Origin: Gammaproteobacteria bacterium | Lineage (GTDB): Bacteria; Pseudomonadota; Gammaproteobacteria; Eutrophobiales; Eutrophobiaceae | Reading direction: 5' to 3' | NCBI GenBank assembly: GCA_022826885.1 | Contig: JAJDUB010000070.1 | Location: 1 to 64,000, forward strand | Length of the DNA stretch: 64,000 bases | Part shown: positions 28,238-37,032 of the stretch, piece by piece | How the letters are laid out: the number at the start of each line of letters is the position of its first letter | How positions within the stretch are numbered: the first letter of the stretch is position 1 | Program-made: the position numbers and the translations under genes | The notes under the pieces: generated by a model | Told to the model about the DNA's origin: nothing | Seen by the model: the letters and a program-made list of their open reading frames with translations, nothing else | Databases searched by the model: none

Positions 28238-28455
28238 TTGGCCAACTCACGAAGAAGATTCCGGCGCTTGCGCATAATATCTTCTGCAATCTCCATCTGC
28301 CGTTCGAATTCTTCATCGTATGGCGTGAGTTTGATACCGTCCGGTAATTCGACAGCGTAAAGTGAATCACCCCTGCCGACACGCAATTTCGCCAGCAGGT
28401 CTTTGGGCAAAACAACACCGGTTGAATTTCCGACTGTGGTGACTTTCAAGCGCAT
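28234..28455 (-). CDS. AbrB/MazE-like antitoxin
   Basis: This 73-residue protein has an N-terminal swapped-hairpin AbrB domain (MRLKVTTVGNSTGVVLPKDL, then LAKLRVGRGDSLY) that binds DNA, and a charged C-terminal helix expected to wrap the toxin. It precedes and overlaps doc. Pairing an AbrB-type rather than a Phd-type antitoxin with Doc is a known combination. Two exact repeats upstream are candidate sites for autoregulation. Confidence 0.88.
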   Translation of the reverse strand: MRLKVTTVGNSTGVVLPKDLLAKLRVGRGDSLYAVELPDGIKLTPYDEEFERQMEIAEDIMRKRRNLLRELAK

Positions 28456-28876
28456 GGATAATCCTCAAGCTATATTATAACGTTAATTATAACGTCGAAA
28501 AATATAGAATCAATAGCCTGTCTTCTATTCAAACACCATCAGGTGGTCGATTTCCGGGCGGATGCCTATGTTTCCGCGGATGGCGCGGCACTGCATACGG
28601 AGTCGAATTCTTACTATATTCATTTTGATGGCAAAAAGTGCCCTCTAAGGTTGAAAAAAGGCCAAATGCGGATGAATTAATCTGCAAAATCATGCGGTTA
28701 TGGTGGTTATGCAGGTCCGACCCTATTGACAACATTAACAACCCATTAACAATTGGCAGATAGGCCAGGTCTGGAAAACCTGATTAATTTATCAGTTATC
28801 CTTCAAACTTTGCTATTACCTATGATTTTATTACTATAAGTACTCGGACAGAGTTCCCTGTAGGCGAAGAAACAAA
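28456..28876. other. AT-rich intergenic region with a possible gene-tail remnant
   Basis: Apart from the antitoxin promoter, no complete gene is seen. On the plus strand the stretch 28529-28677 reads in one frame through FKHHQVVDFRADAYVSADG and IHFDGKKCPLRLKKGQMRMN to a stop, and looks like the tail of a decayed protein; I do not recognise it. The part after about 28720 is AT-rich (TTGACA, then TTAACAA repeats) and may carry the protease promoter. No tRNA or hairpin terminator was found. Confidence 0.4.
28474..28513 (-). promoter_or_regulatory. Promoter and direct-repeat operator of the toxin-antitoxin pair
   Basis: Reading the minus strand, TTGATT (28513-28508), a 16-bp spacer and TATAAT (28491-28486) form a good sigma-70 promoter. 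The 10-mer ACGTTATAAT occurs twice, at 28495-28486 and 28483-28474, 12 bp apart, covering the -10 box. Such a repeat spaced near one helical turn suits cooperative repressor binding by the antitoxin; that is inference. Confidence 0.55.
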
Positions 28877-31750
28877 ATGGCAACAATCACAGAAAACAAT
28901 GGAGATGCAAGCGCAGACAATGAAACGCTATACACGATATCTCTCGGCGACGTTTTCCAGGGCATGCTTGACCTTGCGAATGATGGAGACTGGGTACGTA
29001 TCGAACTTACCGCCGGGACAATTTACGATATTACTTTGACTGGGGCTGATTCAGCGTTTATCGAACTCCTTGATGCAGGAGGGAACAGCATAATTTATCC
29101 CCGTTCAAAGATTATTTTCAGCCCACCCGGCGACGGTAGTTATTTTATTAATATAGGCAGTTTCGATGAAACCTACACAGGCGAGTATGAACTATCGCTG
29201 ACGGAGAATACCATCCCGGAGGGCAACTATGATGAGATTTCCGATTATTTGACAAATGGCTATTGGGAGTTCAAAGAAGGTGGAGAACGTCGTGCTTTCG
29301 ATGTTACTACAGAAGGGTCTTTAACCGTAAATATCACCGCATTGACGGCAGAGGGCCAACAACTGGCTATATGGGCACTCGAGGCATGGTCTGATGTGAC
29401 CGGTATTCAGTTCGTGTTTGTCGATGATGAAAATGCGCGCATCACTTTCGATGACGATGAGCCAGGCGGTTTCGCTAATTCAGTGGTGAATGATGGAGTC
29501 ATTGTTTCTTCTAATGTCAATGTGTCTGTAGATAATCTTGTTGAAGATGGAACCACAATGGACAGCTTCTCTTTCCACGTCTACATTCACGAAATAGGCC
29601 ATGCGCTTGGCCTGGGTCACGCGGGTCCCTACCCAAAGGATCCTGATAACACTAATGCCGTTTATGGGGTTGACAACATATATCTGATCGACTCGCACCA
29701 GGTATCTTCGATGTCTTATATTCACCAATCAAAGAATACCTATACCGGGCCAAGCCTGGCCAATACGGTTACCCCCATGATCGCAGATATTATTGCAGTT
29801 CATAATCTCTACGGCACACCTGATGATATCCGCACCGGTGATACCGTTTATGGCTACCAATCCAACGTGGACGGGTATCTGGGTGAATATTTCAGGATGT
29901 GGACCGGGGAGCATAATCCCTTCAACACTATCTATACGGCAAGCCATACCAGTACACTCGCGCTCAGCGACTTGGACAATGACGGCGACCCGGACCTTGT
30001 GATAGGCAGCCGGGACGGCACCTTTCACTATTTTGAAAACGCCGGGACGGAGGCATTTCCGCCTTTCATACAGCATGCTGATGCAGCCAATCCGCTGAAT
30101 GGCTTTGATATCGGTCAATACAGTAAACCGGTTTTAGCAGACCTTGATAATGATGGCGACCACGATCTCATTGCCGGTAATGGCCAAGGGCAAATTACTT
30201 ACTTCGAGAACACCGGCACAGCGACTGCACCGGAGTTTACTCAACGAACTGGCGTAGCGAACCCCCTGGATAGTGTTGACGTAGGTTTTGACAACATACC
30301 GGAATTGGTCGATCTTGATGGTGATGGCGATCTTGACCTCATATCCGGGAACAATGAGGGAATGCTGCATTATTTTGAGAATACCGGGACACCAACCAGC
30401 CTAAGCTTCACACAGCGCACCGGTGAGGACAATCCCTTTGACGGCATTACCGCCGATTCTTTCAGCGGGCCATCATTAACTGATCTTGATGGTGACGGTG
30501 ATCTTGACCTCATCGTATGGAGTTGGTATGGCACTGTTGACTACTATGAAAATACGGGAACGGCCGATAATACTATCTTCGAGGAACGCATTGATGCGGC
30601 TAATCCGCTGCAAATTGTTGATGTAAACAGATATAGTACGCCTGAGTTTATCGACCTTGACAAAGACGACGACCTTGACCTGGTCATTGGTCATCAAGAG
30701 GGTGTAATCCACTACTACGAGAACACAGGAACGCGCGCCGATCCCAATTTTACAGCAACAATCTTCAGCCAGCCGACAACACTGACACTGTATGACAACG
30801 GTGGTAATGATACACTGGACCTGCGGACAGACCTGTTCGATCAACGAATTGACCTGCGCCCGGAAGGGCTCTCGGATGTATATGGCCTGACGGGTAACCT
30901 GATTATTGCGCGGGATACGGTTATCGAAAATTTCATAGCCGGGGTCGGAGACGATATGGTCACCGGCAACGCCGCGGCAAATATCCTGGAAGGCCGCAAT
31001 GGCAACGACACCCTAGACGGTCTTGCAGGTGACGATACACTCAACGGGGGGGCTGATGACGACCATCTCCATGGTGGCGCCGGCGCCGACACGCTCAATG
31101 GCGCCGGCGGCATGGATACCGCCTCCTATGCAGACTCGTCCGGCAGGGTCCTGGTGCGCCTGCATGACGCCCGTGCGGTCAGATTCGGTGATGCCGAGGG
31201 GGATACGCTGACCGGCATCGAGCACCTTGTGGGAAGCGATCATAACGATATATTGGCGGGTGATGGGGAGGACAACAGGCTGGAAGGAAGGGGCGGCAAC
31301 GATGACCTGTTCGGCGGACCCGCCGGTGGAGACGATGAGATGCTCGGTGGCAAGGGTGACGACAGGGTCTACGGCGGCAAAGGAAACGATACCCTGACCG
31401 GCGGTGACGGGAATGATTTATTAAAGGGAGGTCCCGGGGAAGATATATTAATTGTCGATGGTAATCATATGGACGTAGTGAATGGCGGCTCCGGGAGGGA
31501 CACATTCAGGTTCTTCCCAGGCAACCTGGGGGGCGGTTCAATACAGGATTTCACCGATGGCGAGGATGTGATTGACCTCACTGCATTTACAAATATCAAC
31601 TCCATGGATGATCTTGACATGGTGAGTCACGGGGACAATGTGCGTATCGAGTTGTCAGGTACTGTGTCCGGCACTGACTACTTGACTACCATCATCCTGT
31701 CGGATTTTGACATGAGCAACCTGGATGCTTCGGATTTCCTGTTCGGGTGA
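28877..31750 (+). CDS. Mosaic serralysin-type protease with FG-GAP and RTX repeats
   Basis: This 957-residue predicted extracellular protease has no Sec signal. Residues about 15-110 form a pre-peptidase C-like domain (GDWVRIELTAGTIYDITLTG). The zinc motif HEIGHALGLGH lies at 238-248 and the Met-turn SMSYIH near 278. Between about 360 and 620 five FG-GAP/VCBS-type repeats follow, each with a DLDxDGDxDL core and a YFENTGT end; the fifth core is altered to DLDKDDDLDL. RTX nonapeptides (GGxGxDxL type) run from about 696 to 857. The end (DASDFLFG) resembles type I secretion signals. The TGA stop lies in a decayed family A repeat. AT-richer than the flanks. Confidence 0.9.
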   Translation: MATITENNGDASADNETLYTISLGDVFQGMLDLANDGDWVRIELTAGTIYDITLTGADSAFIELLDAGGNSIIYPRSKIIFSPPGDGSYFINIGSFDETYTGEYELSLTENTIPEGNYDEISDYLTNGYWEFKEGGERRAFDVTTEGSLTVNITALTAEGQQLAIWALEAWSDVTGIQFVFVDDENARITFDDDEPGGFANSVVNDGVIVSSNVNVSVDNLVEDGTTMDSFSFHVYIHEIGHALGLGHAGPYPKDPDNTNAVYGVDNIYLIDSHQVSSMSYIHQSKNTYTGPSLANTVTPMIADIIAVHNLYGTPDDIRTGDTVYGYQSNVDGYLGEYFRMWTGEHNPFNTIYTASHTSTLALSDLDNDGDPDLVIGSRDGTFHYFENAGTEAFPPFIQHADAANPLNGFDIGQYSKPVLADLDNDGDHDLIAGNGQGQITYFENTGTATAPEFTQRTGVANPLDSVDVGFDNIPELVDLDGDGDLDLISGNNEGMLHYFENTGTPTSLSFTQRTGEDNPFDGITADSFSGPSLTDLDGDGDLDLIVWSWYGTVDYYENTGTADNTIFEERIDAANPLQIVDVNRYSTPEFIDLDKDDDLDLVIGHQEGVIHYYENTGTRADPNFTATIFSQPTTLTLYDNGGNDTLDLRTDLFDQRIDLRPEGLSDVYGLTGNLIIARDTVIENFIAGVGDDMVTGNAAANILEGRNGNDTLDGLAGDDTLNGGADDDHLHGGAGADTLNGAGGMDTASYADSSGRVLVRLHDARAVRFGDAEGDTLTGIEHLVGSDHNDILAGDGEDNRLEGRGGNDDLFGGPAGGDDEMLGGKGDDRVYGGKGNDTLTGGDGNDLLKGGPGEDILIVDGNHMDVVNGGSGRDTFRFFPGNLGGGSIQDFTDGEDVIDLTAFTNINSMDDLDMVSHGDNVRIELSGTVSGTDYLTTIILSDFDMSNLDASDFLFG

Positions 31751-31781
31751 GAATCGTCATACGAATTTCTTACTCTGACCC
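31744..31781 (+). repeat. Decayed family A element overlapping the protease stop
   Basis: The right arm GAATTTCTTACTCTGACCC (31763-31781) is clear. The left side reads CGGGTGAGA, which aligns with GGGGTCAGA with a changed base that produces the TGA stop of the protease. The right arm is secure; the left-arm assignment is inference. Confidence 0.6.
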
Positions 31782-31803
31782 TGTAGTTCAAATCTAGAAT
31801 GAA

Positions 31804-32268
31804 ATGATGGATATTGATCCTCTGTCTCTACTGAATGACACGCTGGCGCGGGATATCCCGATCACGCGCGTTATGGGGATAAGCGCGGACGATTACGACG
31901 GCGACTGGCTCAAATTGACCGCACCGGCAGCACCCAACCTGAACGACAAGCAGACAGCCTTTGCCGGCAGTTCCTATTCCATAGCCGCCGTGTGCGGCTG
32001 GAGCCTGCTGTTCGTGAAACTGTTGGAGCGGGGAATTGATGCTGATATTGCCGTTTATAAGGGTGAAATCAACTACATCAAACCCGCGGTGGGCGATTTT
32101 TATGCGATCTGCGCCACACCCGAACCGCAAATCATCGAAGATTTTTTTGACGCGTTGACAACCCGGAAGAAAGCTAAAATTGCGCTTGACACCGTGGTTT
32201 ATGATGCGAAGGGTGCGGTGGTGAATTTTACCGGGAGGTACGCGGTAAGAATGCTGGGGTCAGAGTAA
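31804..32268 (+). CDS. Hotdog-fold thioesterase (YiiD C-terminal type)
   Basis: This 154-residue protein matches the putative thioesterase domain found at the C terminus of YiiD. The conserved core NLNDKQTAFAGSSYSIAAVCGW is followed by DADIAVYKGEINYIKP, typical of the hotdog fold. It would hydrolyse an acyl-CoA or acyl-ACP; the substrate is unknown. The last three residues (GSE) and the TAA stop are encoded by the arm of a family A element at 32256, so the gene end has been remodelled by the repeat. Confidence 0.82.
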   Translation: MMDIDPLSLLNDTLARDIPITRVMGISADDYDGDWLKLTAPAAPNLNDKQTAFAGSSYSIAAVCGWSLLFVKLLERGIDADIAVYKGEINYIKPAVGDFYAICATPEPQIIEDFFDALTTRKKAKIALDTVVYDAKGAVVNFTGRYAVRMLGSE

Positions 32269-32295
32269 AAATTCTGCGACACTTACTCTGACCCC
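32256..32295 (+). repeat. Family A element providing a stop codon
   Basis: A 40-bp copy with a shortened second half (ATTCTGCGACACTTACTCTGACCCC). Its left arm GGGGTCAGAGTAA is read as Gly-Ser-Glu-stop by the thioesterase gene. It lies in the convergent gap before ctpA. Confidence 0.88.
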
Positions 32296-32310
32296 TGAAG
32301 TCGTTACTCC

Positions 32311-32333
32311 TTCGAATTTCTTACTCTGACCCC
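32311..32333 (+). repeat. Half of a family A element
   Basis: Only the core and right arm (TTCGAATTTCTTACTCTGACCCC) are present, 15 bp downstream of the full copy at 32256 and 14 bp before the ctpA stop. The preceding bases show no left arm. Confidence 0.8.
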
Positions 32334-32347
32334 GGAATTTGTATTTC

Positions 32348-33655
32348 CTACTCCGCTTCGGCGGTCAATATCTGCAGGCCTTTCAGGACGTTCAGGGCCT
32401 GCTGCAGGGCGTAGTCCTCAGTGAGCCGCGTCACGGTATCCTGGCCCGTTTGCGCTGCTTCTTCATCTCCATCCTGGAGCTCTTCAGTATTGTTATCCAG
32501 GTGCCTGCTGAGATTTTCCTCGGTGATGAAATTCTGTTCTTCGTCTTCAAGGGATTCGACCTTGACCCGGACCAGGGTAACGTCCGGTTCTATTCCTGAA
32601 ACCTGTATGGAACGGCCCGAAGGCGTGTAATAACGCGCGGTCGTCAATTTAAGGGCCGCTGCGTTGGATACGGGCAGGACCGTCTGAACGGAACCCTTGC
32701 CGAAGGTCTTCTGGCCCATGATGATCGCGCGCTTGTGGTCCTGCAGGGCGCCCGCCACAATTTCGGAGGCGGAAGCGGAACCGGCGTTCACCAGTACGAC
32801 GACCGGCGCGTTATCCAGCAGGTCAGCCGGTTTTGCGTTGAAACGTAATTTTGAATCATCGATGCGGCCTTCCGTATAAACTATCAATCCCTTGTCCAGG
32901 AACAGGTCGGAAACGCCGACGGCCGCGCTGAGGATGCCGCCGGGATTATTCCTGAGATCCAGGATAAGGCCTTCCAGCCTGCCGTCATTGTCCTGCTGCA
33001 ATTCCTGCAACGCGGCCCTGGCGTCCTCCGCGGTGCGGGATTGAAAATGCGAAATGCGCAGGTATCCGAAACCCGGTTCCAGGATCTGGGTCCTGACGCT
33101 TTTCACCTTGATCACATCCCTGGTAATAGTCACTTTCAGCGGTTTGTCCGCGCCGTCCCTGATGATGGTCAGGGTAATGTCGGTACCCGGTTCTCCCCGC
33201 ATACGCTCCACCGCGTCATTCAGGGACATCCCTTTGACCGGAGTGTCGTCCAGCCGGATTATCAGGTCGCCGGCCTGCAGCCCCGCTTTTTGCGCCGGTG
33301 TATCGTCGATGGGCGAGATTACCTTGATGAACCCGTCTTCCATTCCCACCTCAATGCCCAGGCCGCCGAATTCCCCCGAGGTCCCTTCCTGCAGGTTCAG
33401 GTAGGCTTCTTCGTCCAGGTAGGACGAATGCGGGTCCAGTCCTTCCAGCATGCCCCTGATCGCATATTCCAGCAGCACGCTGTCTTCCACGTTTTCCACG
33501 TAGTCTTTCTTGATCTTGGCGAAAACCTCGGCAAATGCCCTGATCTCATCGACGGGCAGTTCTCCCGTTTCGGTGTCGGTGACGGTCTCGGCGCGCGCGC
33601 ACAGTCCGGTGATAAGCAAGCAGAATAAAACTGCTTTTACGGGGTACATTTTCAT
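32348..33655 (-). CDS. ctpA: Carboxy-terminal processing protease (S41 family)
   Basis: This 435-residue periplasmic serine protease cleaves C-terminal tails of envelope proteins. It has a signal peptide (AVLFCLLITGLCARA), a PDZ domain around residues 90-170 (GGLGIEVGMEDGFIKVISPI), and the catalytic Ser in NAGSASASEI with the Lys in IMGQKTFGKGSVQ. The Ser-Lys dyad is intact. It follows envC with a 1-base gap, as in many gammaproteobacteria. Downstream are family A elements. Confidence 0.93.
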   Translation of the reverse strand: MKMYPVKAVLFCLLITGLCARAETVTDTETGELPVDEIRAFAEVFAKIKKDYVENVEDSVLLEYAIRGMLEGLDPHSSYLDEEAYLNLQEGTSGEFGGLGIEVGMEDGFIKVISPIDDTPAQKAGLQAGDLIIRLDDTPVKGMSLNDAVERMRGEPGTDITLTIIRDGADKPLKVTITRDVIKVKSVRTQILEPGFGYLRISHFQSRTAEDARAALQELQQDNDGRLEGLILDLRNNPGGILSAAVGVSDLFLDKGLIVYTEGRIDDSKLRFNAKPADLLDNAPVVVLVNAGSASASEIVAGALQDHKRAIIMGQKTFGKGSVQTVLPVSNAAALKLTTARYYTPSGRSIQVSGIEPDVTLVRVKVESLEDEEQNFITEENLSRHLDNNTEELQDGDEEAAQTGQDTVTRLTEDYALQQALNVLKGLQILTAEAE

Positions 33656-33656
33656 A

Positions 33657-34802
33657 TCAACTCCTGCACCACAAAGAAGGGTTCAACGGGTCTCCCCCCC
33701 GCCTGATCTCGAAATAGAGGCCGGATCGCTGCTGGCCTCCAGTATCCCCGGCCCTGGCGATGGGATTGTTCCTGCCTACCCGGTCACCGGTCTGTTTGAG
33801 CAACACTTCGTTATATCCGTAAAGGCTCATGTACCCATCACCATGATCCAGGATCAGCAGCAGGCCCAGGTTCCTGAACCAGTCCGCGTAGACGACCGTA
33901 CCGGAGCTGATTGCATGCACTTCGGTTCCGGCTGCGGAAGCGAAGGTAATTCCCCGGGATTTGAGTTTTCCGCCTTTTTTGAGTTGTCCATATCGGGTTA
34001 TGATCTTACCATGCACCGGCCACTGCAGTGTTCCTTTCAGGCTGGCGAACGGGGCTTCCCGGTCAAACACATCCTCACTGCGGCTCAGCCTGTTGATCAA
34101 TGTTTCCAGTTCCCGTTCCGTATTCAACAGGGCCTGCAACTGCCGGTCCTGGTCATCGATAAAACGTCTCGACCGGGCAAGCAGTTGCTGCCGGGCCTTG
34201 CGGTGTTCGGTCAGTTCCGCCAGTTTTGCCTCCTTACCGGAGCGCAGGGAAACCAGCCCTTCCGTCTCGACCCTGATTGTTTCCCGCAATGCCCCGATCC
34301 GTTCCTGCGAATGCCCGATCGCCGCTATCCTGTCGGTCCTGGCCCGGTTGTAATAGTCATGGTACCCCAGGGTCCTTCCGAACCGCGCCGGGTCTTCCTG
34401 GTTAAGCAGCAGCTTCAGGTAGTCGTTCCTGCCTGTCCGGTGCATGGCGCGTACCTGTTCGGACAGAAACTCTTTTTCCCGGCGCAGATCCTCACCGAGT
34501 TGCTCGAGTTCTCCGTTGAGGAGCGCCAGCCTTTCCTGCCCGGCATCGATATCCGTATCAATCAGTGCGAGCGCCGCGTTGACTTCAGCAGCCGAGGTTT
34601 CATACCCGCGCAGTTCGGTCAGCATTTTTTCAACCTCGTTTTGCGCCGACCTGATCCGGGTCTGAACAGTCTCGATCCGGGATTTGACCGATTTGATTTC
34701 CTGTTCGGCGGCCGCTTTCTCATCCGCCGCGTACAAGGCGGGGACAAGCAGGAAAAGTGCGGGGAGAAACCGGGCAGGTCCGGAGTGAAAAAAAATCAAC
34801 AC
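33657..34802 (-). CDS. envC: Murein hydrolase activator EnvC (LytM-domain protein)
   Basis: This protein of about 381 residues activates amidases during cell separation. It has a signal peptide (PALFLLVPALYA), a long coiled coil (residues about 25-250) and a C-terminal LytM/M23 domain (GTLQWPVHGKIITRYGQ to LYFEIRRGGDPLNP). Zinc ligands of active M23 peptidases are missing (RGITF where HxxxD is expected), as in E. coli EnvC, so it is a non-catalytic activator. The start is probably the GTG at 34802 or TTG at 34799, overlapping the gpmI stop. Confidence 0.9.
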   Translation of the reverse strand: MLIFFHSGPARFLPALFLLVPALYAADEKAAAEQEIKSVKSRIETVQTRIRSAQNEVEKMLTELRGYETSAAEVNAALALIDTDIDAGQERLALLNGELEQLGEDLRREKEFLSEQVRAMHRTGRNDYLKLLLNQEDPARFGRTLGYHDYYNRARTDRIAAIGHSQERIGALRETIRVETEGLVSLRSGKEAKLAELTEHRKARQQLLARSRRFIDDQDRQLQALLNTERELETLINRLSRSEDVFDREAPFASLKGTLQWPVHGKIITRYGQLKKGGKLKSRGITFASAAGTEVHAISSGTVVYADWFRNLGLLLILDHGDGYMSLYGYNEVLLKQTGDRVGRNNPIARAGDTGGQQRSGLYFEIRRGGDPLNPSLWCRS

Positions 34803-36358
34803 AGCCTGAACAGGGGGCTGCCGGTCATTTCTTCCGGCTGTTCCATCCCCATGAGATGTAACATGGTCGGCACGACGTCGCACAGGGCGGCGGTGGTGCT
34901 GGGCGCCACCTCGACGGGCCGTCCCACGTAGATGAGCGGCACCAGGTTGCCGGTATGGGCCGTATGAGCCTGTTCCCTGATCTTTTCCGTTATGAACGAG
35001 CGCATCTGTTCGGCATTGCCGTGATCAGACGTGATCAGTATTTCACCGCCGGCGCGCCGGGTCTGCTCGAGAATTTTTCCGAGACAGGTGTCGATGGTCT
35101 CGATGGCCTTGACTGTCGCATCGAAGTCCCCGGTATGGCCTACCATATCGGCGTTGGCGAAATTGCAGATGATCACGTCGTATTTCTCCGTGGCAATCGC
35201 AGTCGTGAGTCGCTCGGTCACTTCGGGCGCGCTCATCTCCGGGCGCAGGTCGTAGGTCGCCACCCTGGGTGACGGCACCAGGATACGATCCTCATCCTTG
35301 AATATCCGCTCCTCACCGCCGTTAAAGAAAAATGTAACGTGGGCGTATTTTTCCGTCTCGGCGATGCGTAACTGCGTCAAACCCGCATTTGCGAGGTACT
35401 CGCCCAGCACGTTCTTCAACCGTGCAGGAGGAAACAGCACCGGGAAGTCAAAATCCGAGCGGTATTCGGTCATGCTGATGAACGCGCCCAGGTCGATAGG
35501 GTTGCCGCGCTCAAAACCGCCAAAATCCACTGCGGTGAACGCCTCTGCCAATTGCCGCGCGCGGTCTGCCCGGTAGTTGCCGAAGATCACCACGTCGCCT
35601 TCTTCGACCCGCGCCGCGCTGCCGTCGCGCTGAACGATCGCAGTGGGTTTCACAAACTCATCCGTCTCCCCGCGTGCGTACGCCATGTCCACCGCGATGA
35701 ACGCGTCGACCGACTCGTATTCGGCCTCGGCGGCAGTGATCAGCCGGTAGGCGACCTGCGTGCGATCCCAGTGCCTGTTGCGGTCCATGGCGTAATAGCG
35801 CCCGACCACGCTGGCGAAGCGGCCCTTGCCCAGGTCCAGCATCTTCAGGTACGCCTCATCCATGTACTCTTCCGCGCTCTTCGGCGGCGTGTCCCTGCCG
35901 TCCAGGAAAGCATGCAGGTAGATGTCCCTGACGTCATAATCCGCGGCAAACTCCAGCAGGGCAAAGATATGCTCCTGGTGATTGTGCACTCCTCCCGGAG
36001 ACAGCAGGCCCATGATGTGGACCGCGCGGCCTTTCTGCGCCGCAGTTTCCAGGGCATCCGTCAGTACCTGGTTATCAAAGAACGACCTGTTCTCTATCGC
36101 CTTGGTGATGCGGGTAAACTCCTGGTCGACGATGCGCCCGGAGCCGATATTCATGTGGCCGGTTTCCGAGTTGCCCATCTGCCTGGCGGGCAACCCCACG
36201 TCCATGCCGGATGCGTTCAGCAGGGTACGGGGACAATTGTCCCACAAGTGGTCCCACACCGGCTTTCTGGCGCTATGGATGGCATTGTAGGCGGTAGTTT
36301 CCGAATAGCCCCATCCATCCAGGATGATCAAGACCATCGGGCGATGCTTCAGTTGCAT
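34796..36358 (-). CDS. gpmI: 2,3-bisphosphoglycerate-independent phosphoglycerate mutase
   Basis: This 520-residue, Mn-dependent enzyme interconverts 3- and 2-phosphoglycerate in glycolysis. The N-terminal LIILDGWGYSE holds metal-binding residues and the phosphoserine is in MGNSETGHMNIGSGR. The second metal site is near SDHGNAEQM. I start at ATG 36358 (MQLKHRPMVLIILDGWG); the frame is open to 36568, but upstream residues would translate a family A repeat. It is followed by envC and ctpA as in E. coli. Confidence 0.95.
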   Translation of the reverse strand: MQLKHRPMVLIILDGWGYSETTAYNAIHSARKPVWDHLWDNCPRTLLNASGMDVGLPARQMGNSETGHMNIGSGRIVDQEFTRITKAIENRSFFDNQVLTDALETAAQKGRAVHIMGLLSPGGVHNHQEHIFALLEFAADYDVRDIYLHAFLDGRDTPPKSAEEYMDEAYLKMLDLGKGRFASVVGRYYAMDRNRHWDRTQVAYRLITAAEAEYESVDAFIAVDMAYARGETDEFVKPTAIVQRDGSAARVEEGDVVIFGNYRADRARQLAEAFTAVDFGGFERGNPIDLGAFISMTEYRSDFDFPVLFPPARLKNVLGEYLANAGLTQLRIAETEKYAHVTFFFNGGEERIFKDEDRILVPSPRVATYDLRPEMSAPEVTERLTTAIATEKYDVIICNFANADMVGHTGDFDATVKAIETIDTCLGKILEQTRRAGGEILITSDHGNAEQMRSFITEKIREQAHTAHTGNLVPLIYVGRPVEVAPSTTAALCDVVPTMLHLMGMEQPEEMTGSPLFRLC

Positions 36359-36433
36359 GGCGGCCTGAGAAACGGTGTCGGATAGTATGTATTGAACAGA
36401 AATCAGGTAAGGGGGATATTCTAACAGATATGC

Positions 36434-36450
36434 GGGGTCAGAGTAAAAAC
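36434..36450 (+). repeat. Half of a family A element
   Basis: Only a left arm (GGGGTCAGAGTAAAAAC) is present, 14 bp before the full copy at 36465. It lies in the divergent promoter region of gpmI and the rhodanese gene. Confidence 0.7.
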
Positions 36451-36464
36451 TCTCTCGCGATCCA

Positions 36465-36507
36465 GGGGTCAGAGTAAGAAATTCGTCAGAATTTTTACTC
36501 TGACCCC
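36465..36507 (-). repeat. Family A palindromic element
   Basis: A 43-bp orientation R copy with core GAAATTCGTCAGAATTTTT, between divergent gpmI and the rhodanese gene. It ends 32 bp before the rhodanese ATG, so it may overlap that promoter. Confidence 0.9.
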
Positions 36508-36539
36508 ACCTGTCCCATAAATTGAAATATAATACCCTG

Positions 36540-36968
36540 ATGGAAAAACTGCCTGAATTCATCGCCAATCACCTCTGGCTGGTCTCATTGTTCGTCGCTA
36601 TCCTGACCTTGCTGTTGTGGAATATTTTCGGGTCCGCAATGTCCGGACTTGCCCAGGTGGGGCCGACGGAAGTCACGCGTTTGATGAATCATGAAAAAGC
36701 GCTGTTGCTGGATTTGCGTACCAATGCCGATTATTCTTCGGGCCATATCCTGAGCGCCCGCAATATCCCTGCCGCGGAACTGGAAGGACGGCAGAAAGAA
36801 CTGCAAAAATACAAATCCGGGCCCATAATCCTGTGTTGCAACCGGGATTCGGACGGTGTCAAGGCCGGGCGCGTGCTGAAGTTTGCCGGATTTGAGAAAA
36901 TCTATTCATTGAAAGGGGGCCTGGAAGCATGGCGTAATGCCAACCTGCCGGTCACCCGCGAAAAATAA
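36540..36968 (+). CDS. yibN: Membrane-anchored rhodanese-domain protein (YibN-like)
   Basis: This 142-residue protein has one N-terminal transmembrane helix (LWLVSLFVAILTLLLWNIF) and a rhodanese domain (residues about 45-138) with the active-site loop CCNRDSDGVK. The Cys in ILCCNRDSDG could carry persulfide sulfur. Gene order with secB and gpsA matches E. coli yibN, although grxC, normally in between, is absent. The start is the ATG at 36540; an in-frame TTG at 36522 is possible. Confidence 0.85.
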   Translation: MEKLPEFIANHLWLVSLFVAILTLLLWNIFGSAMSGLAQVGPTEVTRLMNHEKALLLDLRTNADYSSGHILSARNIPAAELEGRQKELQKYKSGPIILCCNRDSDGVKAGRVLKFAGFEKIYSLKGGLEAWRNANLPVTREK

Positions 36969-36979
36969 CCTAAGGCGAC

Positions 36980-37004
36980 GGGGACGGATTTCAAATCCGT
37001 CCCC
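36980..37004. repeat. Family B element, minimal form
   Basis: A 25-bp palindrome with GGGGACGGATTT and AAATCCGTCCCC arms around one base. It lies between the rhodanese gene and secB, 29 bp before the secB start, with no loop insert. Confidence 0.85.
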
Positions 37005-37032
37005 AAATATTCAAAAACCCAGGAGAAAACTG

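Noticed and set aside
28529..28741. Minus-strand 70-codon open frame
   Set aside because: No ribosome site, odd composition, and overlap with a plus-strand frame that reads more like a protein tail; neither is recognised.
33510..34931. Plus-strand open frame of about 473 codons
   Set aside because: It is antisense to ctpA, envC and gpmI, which are securely identified.
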